A stretch of DNA of 64,000 nt from Microbacterium esteraromaticum (GCF_016907315.1 NZ_JAFBBS010000001.1:124001-188000); one strand, 5' to 3'; shown: positions 23,698-33,147, counted from the first letter of the stretch. Numbers and translations are program-made. Notes: generated by a model from the sequence alone, not told the origin.

Positions 23698-25134
23698 TCA
23701 GCAGCCCTTGTAGTCGGGATTGGCCGAGCACCAGTCGGCGAGCCGGCCGATGCCCTTCTGATGCTGCTCGTAGGACTCGGAGAACTGGGTCTCCCCGGTG
23801 CTGAAGTCGACTGTGACGAAGTACAGCCACGGCCCGTCCGCCGGGTGCATGGCGGCGTCGATCGCCGCGTCGCCCGCGTTGGCGATCGGCGTCGCCGGCA
23901 GCCCTGTGATGACGTACGTGTTCCATGGGTTGTCGTCGAACTGCGCCTCTTTGGAGGTGCTGGCCTTGCCGGCGTGCAGTTCGCCGTATCCGTACTGCGC
24001 CGTCGAGTCCATCTGCAGCATCATTCCGTCGTCGATGCGGTTCTGGATGACGCGGGAGACCTTCGGGAAGTCAGGCGTGCGGGCCTCGCGCTCGATGCTC
24101 GATGCGATCGTCAGGACACGCTGGGCCTCGGCATCGGGCACCCCGGCCTTCTTCAGCGACTCGCGGGTGCGGTCGACCATGGCGGCGATCACGTCCTTCG
24201 CGGACGCGCCGGGGTCGAAGGTGTAGACGGCGGGGAAGAGCCATCCCTCGAGGTTCTGCGCGTCGACGTCGTAGACCTTCGGGTCCTTCACCGCCGCCTG
24301 CAGCTCCTCGAGCGGGATGCCGACGCCTTCTGCGATCCGCGGCAGCGAGGAGTCGACCGTGCTGCCCTCCGCGATGCGCACGGCGTTCTCCATCCGGTTC
24401 TCCGGATCCTCGAGAGCCTTCAGGGCATCCTTCGCCGTCATCTTCTGCTGCAGCTTGTAGACGCCGGGGAAGAACGTCGCGTTCGGCTCGTTCTCGATCA
24501 GGTAGTCGTAGAAGACACGATCCGTCTTGGTCACCTTGGCTTCGAAGAGGGCTGTCGACACCGGAGAGCCTGTATCGCCCTTCTTGATGGTGACGTAGGC
24601 CTCACCCGTGGCGAGGCCGGGTTCGTAGTCCTTCGGCTCGCCCCAGCCCATGATGTCGTCGATCTTGTCCTGGTAGGTGCTGTAGACCCAGGCGCCGCCC
24701 GCCGCGATGCCGCCGCCGATCACGAGCAGGATGATCAGGGCGATCAGGCAGCCTCGCCCCCGCCGCCGCCGCGGAGCGTCGACAGCTGACTCCGGAGCGA
24801 ACAGTGCGTCGATCGGGTGGTCGGAGTCGTCAGCAGGCGTCTGCTCCGCAGGAGCGGCCGCGGGCGCCTCGGCCGGCGCTGCCGGCTGTGCGACGGAAGC
24901 CGGCTCGGGCTGCGCGGGAACCTGCCGCGTTTCGTCGCCCGCGCGGGGTGGATGCTCCCGCCCCGCGGACTCGCGGGCGGCCGCCTCGCGTGCTGCGGCC
25001 TCGCGCAGCGCACGACGCGAACCGGGCAGCGGCTCATCTCGCACCTCGCGCCCTGGCAGAGGTGTGGACGCGGTGGGGACGTTGTCGAAGAAATCCCCGA
25101 GGGAATCGGTCGTGCGGTCGTGCGGGTCAGACAT
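23698..25134 (-). CDS. mltG: Endolytic murein transglycosylase MltG
   Basis: 478 residues, longer than the Gram-negative form because of a 125-residue cytoplasmic N-terminus rich in Ala, Pro and Glu. One transmembrane helix lies at about residues 129-150 after an RRRRGRG stop-transfer charge. The extracellular YceG domain has the catalytic Glu in ASSIEREARTPDF (about residue 350), then LQMDSTAQYGYG and GLPATPIANAG. It cuts nascent glycan strands and limits their length. It overlaps ruvX by 8 bases and lies directly before aroE. Confidence 0.94.
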   Translation of the reverse strand: MSDPHDRTTDSLGDFFDNVPTASTPLPGREVRDEPLPGSRRALREAAAREAAARESAGREHPPRAGDETRQVPAQPEPASVAQPAAPAEAPAAAPAEQTPADDSDHPIDALFAPESAVDAPRRRRGRGCLIALIILLVIGGGIAAGGAWVYSTYQDKIDDIMGWGEPKDYEPGLATGEAYVTIKKGDTGSPVSTALFEAKVTKTDRVFYDYLIENEPNATFFPGVYKLQQKMTAKDALKALEDPENRMENAVRIAEGSTVDSSLPRIAEGVGIPLEELQAAVKDPKVYDVDAQNLEGWLFPAVYTFDPGASAKDVIAAMVDRTRESLKKAGVPDAEAQRVLTIASSIEREARTPDFPKVSRVIQNRIDDGMMLQMDSTAQYGYGELHAGKASTSKEAQFDDNPWNTYVITGLPATPIANAGDAAIDAAMHPADGPWLYFVTVDFSTGETQFSESYEQHQKGIGRLADWCSANPDYKGC

Positions 25135-25609
25135 CGCGCGGCGGCTCCTGAGGGGCGGGGATCAACGCACCGGCGGGGCGACCGGTGCTCTTCTCGGTGT
25201 CGACCGCATGCTGCAACAGCACCACTGCGGCCACCTGATCGACAATGCTACGAGACTTCTTCTGCGATCGCCCCGATGCACGCAGCGCCGTGTGCGCGCT
25301 GACTGTGCTGAGACGCTCGTCGACCATCCGGACGTCCAGCCCTGATCGGCGCTGCACCTCCTCCGCGAACTGCCGTGCGTCGGTGGTCGACAGCGTCTCC
25401 TCGCCGCGCATGTTCACAGGCAGGCCGACGACGATCTCCAGCGGCTCCCACTCAGCGACGATCTGCATGATGCGATCGATCGACGCCTCCGAGCGCGGCA
25501 CCGTCTCGACAGGCACGGCCAGCATCCCGTCGGGGTCGCATCGGGACACGCCGACGCGAGCCCTGCCGACGTCGATGCCGATCCTGGTTCCGCGGCGGAA
25601 GCCGGTCAC
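25127..25609 (-). CDS. ruvX: Holliday-junction resolvase-like / pre-16S rRNA nuclease
   Basis: 160 residues, YqgF fold. RIGIDVGRARVGVS carries the first catalytic Asp; VVGLPVNMRGEE and VDERLSTVSAH hold the others. Related proteins trim the 5' end of 16S rRNA. The GTG start overlaps the alaS stop (GTGA). The order alaS-ruvX-mltG-aroE is conserved in actinobacteria. Confidence 0.93.
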   Translation of the reverse strand: MTGFRRGTRIGIDVGRARVGVSRCDPDGMLAVPVETVPRSEASIDRIMQIVAEWEPLEIVVGLPVNMRGEETLSTTDARQFAEEVQRRSGLDVRMVDERLSTVSAHTALRASGRSQKKSRSIVDQVAAVVLLQHAVDTEKSTGRPAGALIPAPQEPPRDV

Positions 25610-28266
25610 GCGCCCGAGAGCTCCGAGACGACAGCCGACAGAGCGGCGTCAAGCGCCGATGCGTCGGTGCCGCCACCCTGCGCGACGTCGTCCTTCCCGC
25701 CGCCACCGCCGCCGAGCATCCCGGCAGCGATGCGCACGAGTGCACCCGCCTTCGCGCCGGCCTGACGCGCTGCATCGTTGGTCGCGACGACGACGATCGG
25801 CCGTCCGGCGACGATGCCGCCGAAGGCGACGACCGCGGCGCCTGAGCCGAGACGCTCGCGCACGCTCAGCGCGAGCGTGCGGATGTCGTCCGCCGAGCCG
25901 ACCTCGCCCAGCGACGTGGCAGCCACGCGGTAGCCGCCCGCCTGAGATGCGGCCTCCACGAGCGCAGGCACGCGGCCGTCGCGCTCCTTGGCCTCGAACT
26001 GCGCGATCCGCTTCTCGGCAGCCTTGAGGCTGGCCTGAAGCTCTTCGATACGGGCGCCGAGCTGGTCGCGCGGAGCCTTGAGCGCTGACGTCAGCTGGGA
26101 GACCACGGTGCGCTCGGCGGCGAGCTCGCGGAAGGCGTCCTGACCGACCAGCGCCTCGATTCGGCGGTTGGACGCCCCGACCGACGACTCGCCGACCAGG
26201 CTGACGAGTCCGATCTCCGAGCTCGTCGACACGTGTGTTCCGGCGCAGAGCTCACGCGACCACGGGCCGCCGATGTCGACCATCCGCACGACATCGCCGT
26301 ACTTCTCACCGAACAGTGCCATGGCGCCGGCTTCCTTGGCCTCATCGAGCGACACGATGCGGGTGGTCACCTCGAGGGCGTCGTTCACCGCGCGGTTCGT
26401 GATCTCCTCGATCTCCGAGCGCGTGTCGAGCGACAGCGGCTGCGACCAGGAGAAGTCGAAGCGCATGTAGCCGGCGCGGTTGAGCGAACCGGCCTGCGTG
26501 GCGGTCTTGCCGAGCGTGTCTCGCAGGGCGGCGTGCACCAGGTGCGTGGCCGAGTGCGCCTGCCGCGCGGCTCGGCGGTTGGCGGCATCCACCACTGTGG
26601 TCGCCCGGTCGTCGACCGCGACCGAACCCGAGGCGACGTGCACGGTGTGGCTGATCAGCCCGGGGACCGGCCGCTGCACGTCGAGGACGTCCAGTTCGAA
26701 GCCCGCCCCGACGATGGTTCCCTTGTCAGCCACCTGTCCACCCGACTCGGCGTACAGGGTGGTCTCGGCGAGGATGACCTCGGCGACCTGGCCCTCCGAC
26801 GCGGTCTGCGCGGGGGCTCCGTCGACGATCAGTCCGAGCACGCGCGACTCGGTCTGCAGGTCGGTGTAGCCGGCGAAGCCGGTCTCGCCGAGTGCACGGT
26901 ACTCGCGGTAAACCGACACATCGGCGAGCTGACGCTTGCGATTGCGGGCGTCGGCCTTGGCGCGGTCGCGCTGCTCTTTCATCAGGGAGTCGAACGCGGT
27001 GCGGTCGACGTCGAGCCCCGCCTCCTCGGCGACCTCCAGCGTCAGGTCGATCGGGAAGCCGTACGTGTCGTGAAGGAGGAATGCCTCGGACCCGCTGAGA
27101 GTGACGCCGCCGGCCTTCTTCGTGTCGGCCAGAGCGAGATCGAGGATGGTCGAACCCTGCGCGAGGGTGCGACGGAAGGTCTCCTCTTCGGCGAACGCGG
27201 CAGCGGAGAGGGTGCTCCACTCCGTCTCGAGCACCGGATACGCCGACTTCATCGCTTCCTTCGACGCGGCGAAGAGCTCAGGGAAGGACGGGGCGTCGAC
27301 GCCGAGCAGACGCATGGCGCGCACCGTCCGACGCATCAGCCGGCGCAGGATGTAGCCGCGCCCCTCGTTCGAGGGCCGCACGCCGTCGGAGAGCAGCATC
27401 AGCGACGAGCGCACGTGGTCAGCGATGACCCGGAAGCGCACGTCGTCCTCATGAGCGGCGCCGTACGTCTTTCCCGAGAGCTCCACCGCACGGTCGAGCA
27501 CCGGACGAACCTGATCGGTCTCGTACATGTTCTCGACGCCCTGCTTGAGGAAGGCGACGCGCTCGAGGCCCATGCCGGTGTCGATGTTCTTCATCGGCAG
27601 CTCGCCAACGATGTCGAACTCGGTCTTGCTCCGCACGTTCTCGACGAACTCCTGCATGAACACGAGATTCCAGATCTCGAGGAAGCGGGAGTCGTCGGCC
27701 GCGGGGCCGCCGTCCTTGCCGTAGGCAGGCCCGCGGTCGAAGAAGATCTCCGAATCGGGGCCGCCGGGGCCGGGCTGACCGGTGTTCCAGTAGTTGTCGG
27801 CGCGTCCGAGGCGCTGGATGCGCTCGGGCTTGAGGCCGATGATGTCGCGCCAGATGGCCTCCGCCTCGTCATCCGTCTCGTAGACGGTGACCCACAGGTT
27901 TCTCTCGTCGAAGCCGAGGCCCCCGTCGGCCTCTGAGGAGGTGAGCAGCTCCCACGCGTAGCGGATCGCGCCTTCCTTGAAGTAGTCGCCGAACGACCAG
28001 TTGCCCAGCATCTGGAAGAACGTGCCGTGACGCGCCGTGCGTCCGACCTCTTCGATGTCGTTGGTGCGGATGCACTTCTGCACATCAGCGATGCGGGGAT
28101 GCGGCGCAGGCACGACACCCGTGAGGTACGGGATCATCGGCACCATGCCTGCGACGGTGAAGAGCAGCGACGGGTCGTCGCTCACCAGGGATGCCGAGGG
28201 GACGATGAGGTGGTCGTTCTTCTCGAAGTAGTCGAGGTAGCGCTGCGCGATCTCCGCAGTTTTCAT
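25606..28266 (-). CDS. alaS: Alanyl-tRNA synthetase
   Basis: 886 residues from the ATG at 28266. The class II core starts with MKTAEIAQRYLDYFEK and has the motif RHGTFFQMLGNWSFGDYF. The editing domain shows the zinc ligands HSATHLVHAAL and CAGTHVSTS. The C-Ala region ends with a glycine-rich GGGGGGKDDVAQGGG stretch, the usual tail. An open frame continues 117 codons upstream but does not resemble AlaRS. Confidence 0.97.
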   Translation of the reverse strand: MKTAEIAQRYLDYFEKNDHLIVPSASLVSDDPSLLFTVAGMVPMIPYLTGVVPAPHPRIADVQKCIRTNDIEEVGRTARHGTFFQMLGNWSFGDYFKEGAIRYAWELLTSSEADGGLGFDERNLWVTVYETDDEAEAIWRDIIGLKPERIQRLGRADNYWNTGQPGPGGPDSEIFFDRGPAYGKDGGPAADDSRFLEIWNLVFMQEFVENVRSKTEFDIVGELPMKNIDTGMGLERVAFLKQGVENMYETDQVRPVLDRAVELSGKTYGAAHEDDVRFRVIADHVRSSLMLLSDGVRPSNEGRGYILRRLMRRTVRAMRLLGVDAPSFPELFAASKEAMKSAYPVLETEWSTLSAAAFAEEETFRRTLAQGSTILDLALADTKKAGGVTLSGSEAFLLHDTYGFPIDLTLEVAEEAGLDVDRTAFDSLMKEQRDRAKADARNRKRQLADVSVYREYRALGETGFAGYTDLQTESRVLGLIVDGAPAQTASEGQVAEVILAETTLYAESGGQVADKGTIVGAGFELDVLDVQRPVPGLISHTVHVASGSVAVDDRATTVVDAANRRAARQAHSATHLVHAALRDTLGKTATQAGSLNRAGYMRFDFSWSQPLSLDTRSEIEEITNRAVNDALEVTTRIVSLDEAKEAGAMALFGEKYGDVVRMVDIGGPWSRELCAGTHVSTSSEIGLVSLVGESSVGASNRRIEALVGQDAFRELAAERTVVSQLTSALKAPRDQLGARIEELQASLKAAEKRIAQFEAKERDGRVPALVEAASQAGGYRVAATSLGEVGSADDIRTLALSVRERLGSGAAVVAFGGIVAGRPIVVVATNDAARQAGAKAGALVRIAAGMLGGGGGGKDDVAQGGGTDASALDAALSAVVSELSGA

Positions 28267-28334
28267 AGAGCTCGTGGCATTCCTTGCGTAGGAGCGCCGC
28301 GTCGATGCACGCGGCGCGAGAGGGGGGGTCGTGG

Positions 28335-28514
28335 TCAGTCTTCTGCGGGGTCGGACAGGCGGGCGTCCTGCTGCCGATACGCGTCGCCGATGATGGCGGT
28401 GACCTGCGACAGCCTCGCGTCGAGGTCTGCGAAGAGCTCTTGTCCGCGGGGATCCTTGTTCATGAAGTGGGCGGCGACGAAACCGCCGATCAGGAACCAA
28501 GACAGTCTCTTCAT
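28335..28514 (-). CDS. Small hypothetical protein between rpsD and alaS
   Basis: 59 residues, beginning MKRLSWFLIGGFVAAHFMNK. A short hydrophobic segment at residues 5-16 is followed by a soluble helix (ELFADLDARLSQVTAIIGDAY) and an acidic end. Codon use is normal for the region, with G or C in most third positions. It lies in the gap between rpsD and alaS, 68 bases before alaS, so it may be cotranscribed with it. I do not recognise a family. The hydrophobic part suggests membrane association, but it is short for a full span. Confidence 0.7.
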   Translation of the reverse strand: MKRLSWFLIGGFVAAHFMNKDPRGQELFADLDARLSQVTAIIGDAYRQQDARLSDPAED

Positions 28515-28530
28515 CGCTCCATCCTACGAC

Positions 28531-28561
28531 GAGAGGCGCCGGGGATACCCCGGCGCCTCTC
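28531..28561 (-). terminator. rpsD terminator
   Basis: Perfect 14-bp stem GAGAGGCGCCGGGG / CCCCGGCGCCTCTC with a 3-base ATA loop, 15 bases after the rpsD stop. There is no U-tract, which is common in high-GC actinobacteria. Confidence 0.75.
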
Positions 28562-28576
28562 GCGTGGATGCTGATA

Positions 28577-29206
28577 TCAGCGGGCTGCGTAGTACTCGAC
28601 GACGAGCTGCACTTCACAGGTCACGGGGACCTCGGCGCGCTTCGGACGACGGACCAGGCGGGCCTGCAGCTTGTCGAGCTCGACCTCGAGGTAGCCCGGA
28701 ACCGGGGGCAGGACCTCGGCGTGACCGCCGGCTGCTGCGACCTGGAAAGGCTCGAGAGCCTCGGACTTGGCCTTGACGTGGATGAGCTGACCCGGCTTCA
28801 CGCGGAACGACGGGCGGTCGACGAGCTGACCGTCGACGAGGATGTGACGGTGCACGACCAGCTGGCGGGCCTGCGCGGTCGTGCGGGCGAAGCCAGCACG
28901 CAGCACGAGGGCATCGAGACGCATCTCGAGCAGCTCGACCAGGTTCTCACCGGTCAGGCCGTCCTTGCGGCGAGCCTCGTTGAACGCGATGCGCAGCTGC
29001 TTCTCGCGGATGCCGTACTGCTCGCGCAGACGCTGCTTCTCACGCAGACGGACGGCGTAGTCGCTGTCAGCCTTGCGCTTGGTGCGGCCGTGCTCGCCCG
29101 GAGCGTAGGGACGCTTCTCGAGGTAGCGGGCGGCCTTCGGGGTGAGCGGGATTCCCAGCGCACGGCTGAGACGGACCTTGCGGCGGTCCTGGGACTTCGT
29201 GACCAC
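28577..29206 (-). CDS. rpsD: 30S ribosomal protein S4
   Basis: 209 residues, full length. S4 nucleates assembly of the 16S 5' domain and can repress its own synthesis. The start QDRRKVRLSRALG and the S4 RNA-binding domain (LEMRLDALVLRAGFARTTAQARQLVVHRHILVDG-type; seen as RLDALVLRAGFARTTAQAR) are clear. It lacks the N-terminal zinc cysteines. It stands alone here with its own promoter and terminator, away from the alpha operon, as in many actinobacteria. Confidence 0.97.
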   Translation of the reverse strand: MVTKSQDRRKVRLSRALGIPLTPKAARYLEKRPYAPGEHGRTKRKADSDYAVRLREKQRLREQYGIREKQLRIAFNEARRKDGLTGENLVELLEMRLDALVLRAGFARTTAQARQLVVHRHILVDGQLVDRPSFRVKPGQLIHVKAKSEALEPFQVAAAGGHAEVLPPVPGYLEVELDKLQARLVRRPKRAEVPVTCEVQLVVEYYAAR

Positions 29207-29352
29207 GAAGTATTCCTTCCGTGACGTGGACGCGTCTTTCGCGCCTCACGGGCGTATCGCCTCGCTTCCTCCTTCTCGTCGCGCACGCCGGGGCGCGTCG
29301 GGAAGTGGTGCAGGAGAGAGGGATGCCCGAAAACTCTGTTTCGAGCCGATCA

Positions 29353-29358
29353 ATTCTA
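29353..29358 (-). promoter_or_regulatory. -10 box of rpsD
   Basis: TAGAAT on the minus strand, 147 bases before the rpsD ATG, so the leader is long enough to hold an autoregulatory structure. No conserved S4-binding element could be named. Confidence 0.45.
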
Positions 29359-29375
29359 ACAGATCGGCGGACGCC

Positions 29376-30704
29376 TCAGCGATCGCCGAGAATCCTGCGG
29401 ATGCGCTCGAGCCGCGGGGCTATGTCACGCTCGGCGCCGAGGTTCTTCGGCTCGTAATAGCGGCGCCCGACGAGCTCGTCTGGCAGGTACTGCTGCGGCA
29501 GTATGCCCGCCTCGCTGTCGTGCGGGTAGCGATAGCCCTTGCCGTGACCGAGGCGCTTCGCACCGGCGTAGTGCGCGTCGCGCAGGTGGATCGGCACCCG
29601 ACCGAAGCCACCGGATCGGACATCGGCGATCGCCTGGTTGATGGCCGTGTACGCCGCGTTCGACTTCGCCGTGGTCGCAAGATAGATGGTCGCCTCGGCG
29701 AGGGGGATGCGCCCTTCGGGCATCCCGATGAATGCCACAGCATCAGCCGCCGCTGTGGCGATGGTGAGCGCCTGCGGGTCGGCGAGGCCGATGTCCTCAG
29801 CAGCGGAGATCACCAGCCGCCGGGCGATGAACCGCGGGTCCTCCCCCGCCTCGATCATCCGCGCCAGGTAGTGCACCGCCGCGTCGGGATCGGACCCCCG
29901 GATCGACTTGATGAAGGCGCTGATCACGTCGTAGTGCTCGTCGCCCTGCCGGTCGTAGCGAAGCAGCGCGCGGTCGACGGCTTGAGCGACGTCTTCGTCC
30001 GAGACGACGACGTCTTCCTCTTCCTCATGCTTCGAGATCGCCACGGCGGCCGCCGCCTCGAGCCCGGTGAGGGCGCGGCGCCCATCTCCGGAGGCGAGCC
30101 GGACCAGTGCCGCCCTGGCATCGTCGGAGACGGTCACCGAGCCTGCGAGGCCGCGGGCATCCTTCACCGCGCGGTCGAGCAGCACGCCGATGTCGTCGTC
30201 GGTCAGGGGCTTCAGAGTCAGCAGGAGCGAGCGCGAGAGCAGGGGTGAGATCACCGAGAACGAAGGATTCTCGGTGGTGGCGGCGATGAGGATGACCCAG
30301 CCGTTCTCGACGCCGGGCAGCAGGGCATCCTGCTGAGCCTTCGTGAAGCGGTGGATCTCATCGAGGAACAGGATCGTCGTCTGCCCGTAGAGATCGCGCT
30401 GCGTGATCGCCTCCTGCATGACCTCCCGCACGTCCTTGACGCCGGCGGTGATCGCCGACAGCTCGACGAACCGGCGGCCCGACGAGCGGGCGATCGCCTG
30501 AGCGAGCGTGGTCTTGCCTGTGCCGGGAGGTCCCCAGAGGATGATCGACACTGCCCCTGGAGCCTTGGCATCCGGATCGGCGAGAGCGACGATGGGCGAA
30601 CCCGCCCGCAGCAGATGCTGCTGCCCGGCCACCTCGTCGAGCGAGACCGGTCGCATGCGCACGGCGAGCGGGGTCTGTCCCGACAGGAGAGGGGCTGACG
30701 TCAT
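29376..30704 (-). CDS. rarA: Replication-associated recombination protein RarA (MgsA)
   Basis: 442 residues, an AAA+ clamp-loader-like ATPase acting at stalled forks. Walker A WGPPGTGKTT at 57-66, Walker B LFLDEIHRF at about 112-120, sensor 1 AATTENPSFSV, and the C-terminal tetramerisation region with YPHDSEAGILPQQYLP. All motifs are intact. It diverges from the plus-strand gene at 30784. Confidence 0.95.
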   Translation of the reverse strand: MTSAPLLSGQTPLAVRMRPVSLDEVAGQQHLLRAGSPIVALADPDAKAPGAVSIILWGPPGTGKTTLAQAIARSSGRRFVELSAITAGVKDVREVMQEAITQRDLYGQTTILFLDEIHRFTKAQQDALLPGVENGWVILIAATTENPSFSVISPLLSRSLLLTLKPLTDDDIGVLLDRAVKDARGLAGSVTVSDDARAALVRLASGDGRRALTGLEAAAAVAISKHEEEEDVVVSDEDVAQAVDRALLRYDRQGDEHYDVISAFIKSIRGSDPDAAVHYLARMIEAGEDPRFIARRLVISAAEDIGLADPQALTIATAAADAVAFIGMPEGRIPLAEATIYLATTAKSNAAYTAINQAIADVRSGGFGRVPIHLRDAHYAGAKRLGHGKGYRYPHDSEAGILPQQYLPDELVGRRYYEPKNLGAERDIAPRLERIRRILGDR

Positions 30705-30783
30705 CCCTCCAGGCTAGTCGGGGCGGCAGACACCGGGTGGTCGCCAGGTAGGCTCGCACACGATCGGATCAGGAGGACGTTCC

Positions 30784-31101
30784 ATGGCTGCACGCGGCTC
30801 TCGCACACCTCAGCGCACACGCACCGAGGCGGAGCGCGCCCGGCTGTACGCCGCTCGCGCCGCGTGGCACGCGAAGATCCTCAGGCGACGCCGTCGCGAC
30901 ACCGTCGTCGCCGCTGTCGTCGGCTCGATCATCGTTGCCGGCGCGATCGTGAGTCAGGCGGTGCACGCGCAGGTGACAGCGCCCGAGCCCACGCCGAGCA
31001 GGACATCCGCGCCCCTCGACAGCCCGTCACCCGGGTCCTCCCCCAGCGCGGAGCCGACCCCCACAGGGAGCGTGACTCCGACGCAGACGCCGAGTGAGTG
31101 A
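30784..31101 (+). CDS. Single-pass membrane protein with Pro/Ser/Thr-rich tail
   Basis: 105 residues. AGGAGG lies 7 bases before the ATG. The first 38 residues are strongly basic (ILRRRRRDT before the helix). One transmembrane helix covers about residues 41-60 (VVAAVVGSIIVAGAIVSQAV), followed by an outside tail of repeated P/S/T. No catalytic motif. I do not recognise a function. It lies 58 bases before the DUF349 gene on the same strand. Confidence 0.75.
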   Translation: MAARGSRTPQRTRTEAERARLYAARAAWHAKILRRRRRDTVVAAVVGSIIVAGAIVSQAVHAQVTAPEPTPSRTSAPLDSPSPGSSPSAEPTPTGSVTPTQTPSE

Positions 31102-31159
31102 ACTAGGCTGAGCAACGTCCTTTCCCACTCCCGCGGAGCGACCGCGCAAGGAGAACATC

Positions 31160-32518
31160 GTGTCTGACAACGACGCCCCCACGCCCACCCCTCCCGTACC
31201 CGGCCCGCCCGTCCCGGCACCGCCGCGCAAGCCGATGCCCGCTGCCGCACCGGCGGCGGCTGCAGCTCCGGCCGTCGCGCCGATCGCGTCGGATGCCGCC
31301 GAATGGGGGCGCGTCGCCGAAGACGGCACCGTCGAGGTGCGCGAGGGCGACACCTGGCGCCCGGTCGGTCAGTACCCTGACGGCACGCCCGAAGAGGCGC
31401 TCGCCTACTTCGCCCGCAAGTACGACGATCTCGCCGTCAAGCTCGGCACGCTCGAGACCCGTGCCCAGAACGGCGGTGCATCGGCGTCCGATCTCACCAA
31501 GCAGGCCACGCATCTGCGCGGCGAGGCCGCCGACGCTGCAGCCGTCGGCGATCTCGTGTCGCTGCGTGAGCGCATCGAGAACCTTCTCTCCTCGCTCGCA
31601 GAGGCCACCGCACAGGAGTCCGCCGCCGCCAAGGAGGCGATGGATGCTGCGATCGCCGAGCGGACCGTCATCGTGGAGAAGGCCGAGGCCATCGCGGCTC
31701 GCGATCTCTCGAAAGTGCAGTGGAAGCAGGTCACCGTCGAGATGACCGAGCTGTTCGACTCGTGGCAGGCTCACCAGCAGAACGCACCGCGTCTGCCGAA
31801 GGGCGTGGCCCAGCAGCTCTGGAAGCGCTTCCGCGATGCGCGCACCACGGTCGACAAGGCCCGCCGGGCATTCTTCTCCGAACTCGACGACGCGCACCGC
31901 GCCGCACGCGATGCCAAGGCCCGTCTGGTCGAGCGCGCCGAAGCCCTCGCCCCGCGCGGGGTCGACGGCATCCCGGCCTATCGTGATCTGCTGGACGCCT
32001 GGAAGGCATCCGGCCGGGCCGGTCGCAAGGCCGACGACGCCCTGTGGGCGCGGTTCAAGGCGGCGGGCGACGCACTCTACGCGGCGCGCGCAGAGCAGGC
32101 CGCCGCCGAGGAGGCCGACTCCGCGCCGAAGATCGAGGCCCGCGAGGCACTGCTCGAAGAGGCCAAGGCTGTGGCCGATGAGCCCAACCTGAAGCGCGCC
32201 CGCGCGCTGCTGACCCGCATCCAGCGGCAGTGGGACGAGGTCGGCCGCATCTTCCCGCGCGAGAAGGAGCGCGCGCTCGATGACCGCATGCGCTCGATCG
32301 AACAGGCGCTGAAGTCCCGCGAGGACGTCGACTGGAAGAAGAACAATCCCGAGACCAAGGCGCGCGCGAACGACATGAGCTCGCAGCTGCTTGAGGCGAT
32401 CGAGAAGCTCGAGGCCGAACTCGCCGCCGCCGAGAAGTCCGGCGACAAGCGTGCGATCGCCCAGGCGACAGAGGCGCTGGCGGCCCGTCGCTCCTGGCTG
32501 AGCGCCCTCGGCGGCTGA
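31160..32518 (+). CDS. DUF349-repeat protein
   Basis: 452 residues from a GTG with AAGGAG upstream. The first 45 residues are a Pro/Ala-rich linker. The rest is helical, with several DUF349 repeats recognised by the tryptophan spacing: WKQVTVEMTELFDSW, YRDLLDAWKASGRAGRKADD, LWARFKAAGD and IQRQWDEVGRIFPREKE. A coiled-coil-rich C-terminus ends in an Ala-rich helix. The family is widespread in actinobacteria with no settled function; RNA or ribosome association has been suggested for related proteins. A strong hairpin follows the gene at 32543-32589. Confidence 0.88.
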   Translation: MSDNDAPTPTPPVPGPPVPAPPRKPMPAAAPAAAAAPAVAPIASDAAEWGRVAEDGTVEVREGDTWRPVGQYPDGTPEEALAYFARKYDDLAVKLGTLETRAQNGGASASDLTKQATHLRGEAADAAAVGDLVSLRERIENLLSSLAEATAQESAAAKEAMDAAIAERTVIVEKAEAIAARDLSKVQWKQVTVEMTELFDSWQAHQQNAPRLPKGVAQQLWKRFRDARTTVDKARRAFFSELDDAHRAARDAKARLVERAEALAPRGVDGIPAYRDLLDAWKASGRAGRKADDALWARFKAAGDALYAARAEQAAAEEADSAPKIEAREALLEEAKAVADEPNLKRARALLTRIQRQWDEVGRIFPREKERALDDRMRSIEQALKSREDVDWKKNNPETKARANDMSSQLLEAIEKLEAELAAAEKSGDKRAIAQATEALAARRSWLSALGG

Positions 32519-32542
32519 TCTCGGCGACAGAGACCTTATCCA

Positions 32543-32589
32543 CAGTATGAGCCGCGGCGTCCTCGATGAGGACACCGCGGCTCATACTG
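32543..32589 (+). terminator. Long hairpin terminator after the DUF349 gene
   Basis: A 22-bp stem with a single mismatch and a 3-base loop, starting CAGTATGAGCCGCGG and ending CCGCGGCTCATACTG, then a TTGG. It sits 25 bases after the stop. It shows that an ATG at 32566, inside the loop, is not a real start for the next gene. Confidence 0.75.
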
Positions 32590-32595
32590 TTGGAC

Positions 32596-33147
32596 GTGCA
32601 TCCCGTCCTCTTCTACCGCCCCGGCGATCGGCTCACTCTCTCCGAGCTGAGCGCGGCACGCCTCGACGGCCATGTGGTCGAGGTGGGCGAGGGATACATG
32701 CCGTGCGACACGGTCGAGGGGGTGGGCGCGAGGGCCGTCAGCCTGTCCCCGCTCATGCCGGCCGGGACCGCGCTGAGCGGGGTGAGCGCCGCATGGGTGC
32801 ACGGCGCAGGTGACCTCCCGCCCGCCGTCCATCACGTGACGCGGATCAGCCGCAGCCGGCAGCGCGTCATGGTCTCAGCCAGAGTCGTCCACCACGAGCG
32901 TCTGCTCGCGCAGAACGAGGTGCAGTCGATCAGCGGGGTCTGGGTTCAGACACCCGTCGCGGCGGCGGTGACGCTGCTGTTCGGTTCCGCTCGCAGCCGA
33001 GAGGACGCGAGGTGGCTGCGCGCCCTCGTCGAGGTCTCCCCCGGGCTCATCGACGATGTGCGCGCCCAGGTGCTTCCGCTCAGGCGCCGCCCCGGCGCCC
33101 GCCATGCGAAGCGGATGCTGGACGCCTGGCCTGTCAGGAGGTCGTGA
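32596..33147 (+). CDS. Orphan AbiEi-type antitoxin-like protein
   Basis: 183 residues from the GTG at 32596, 7 bases past the terminator hairpin. An in-frame ATG at 32566 lies inside the hairpin loop and was rejected. The text [21 protein letters not shown] and SAAWVHGAG resembles the type IV toxin-antitoxin antitoxin/transcriptional-regulator family (AbiEi) common in Microbacteriaceae. No AbiEii nucleotidyltransferase partner is next to it, so an antitoxin role is doubtful. The last 14 bases overlap the end of relA on the other strand. No ribosome site is visible; it may be leaderless. Confidence 0.6.
   Translation: MHPVLFYRPGDRLTLSELSAARLDGHVVEVGEGYMPCDTVEGVGARAVSLSPLMPAGTALSGVSAAWVHGAGDLPPAVHHVTRISRSRQRVMVSARVVHHERLLAQNEVQSISGVWVQTPVAAAVTLLFGSARSREDARWLRALVEVSPGLIDDVRAQVLPLRRRPGARHAKRMLDAWPVRRS

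Noticed and set aside
24777..25134. Low-complexity start of mltG as a possible separate gene
   Set aside because: It is in frame with the membrane helix and catalytic domain, and such Ala/Pro-rich cytoplasmic parts are normal for actinobacterial MltG.
28267..28334. Possible T-box before alaS
   Set aside because: The gap is too short and lacks a T-box sequence or specifier stem.
31103..32575. A 490-codon open frame opposite the DUF349 gene
   Set aside because: No family resemblance; the plus strand has DUF349 repeats and a proper GTG with ribosome site.
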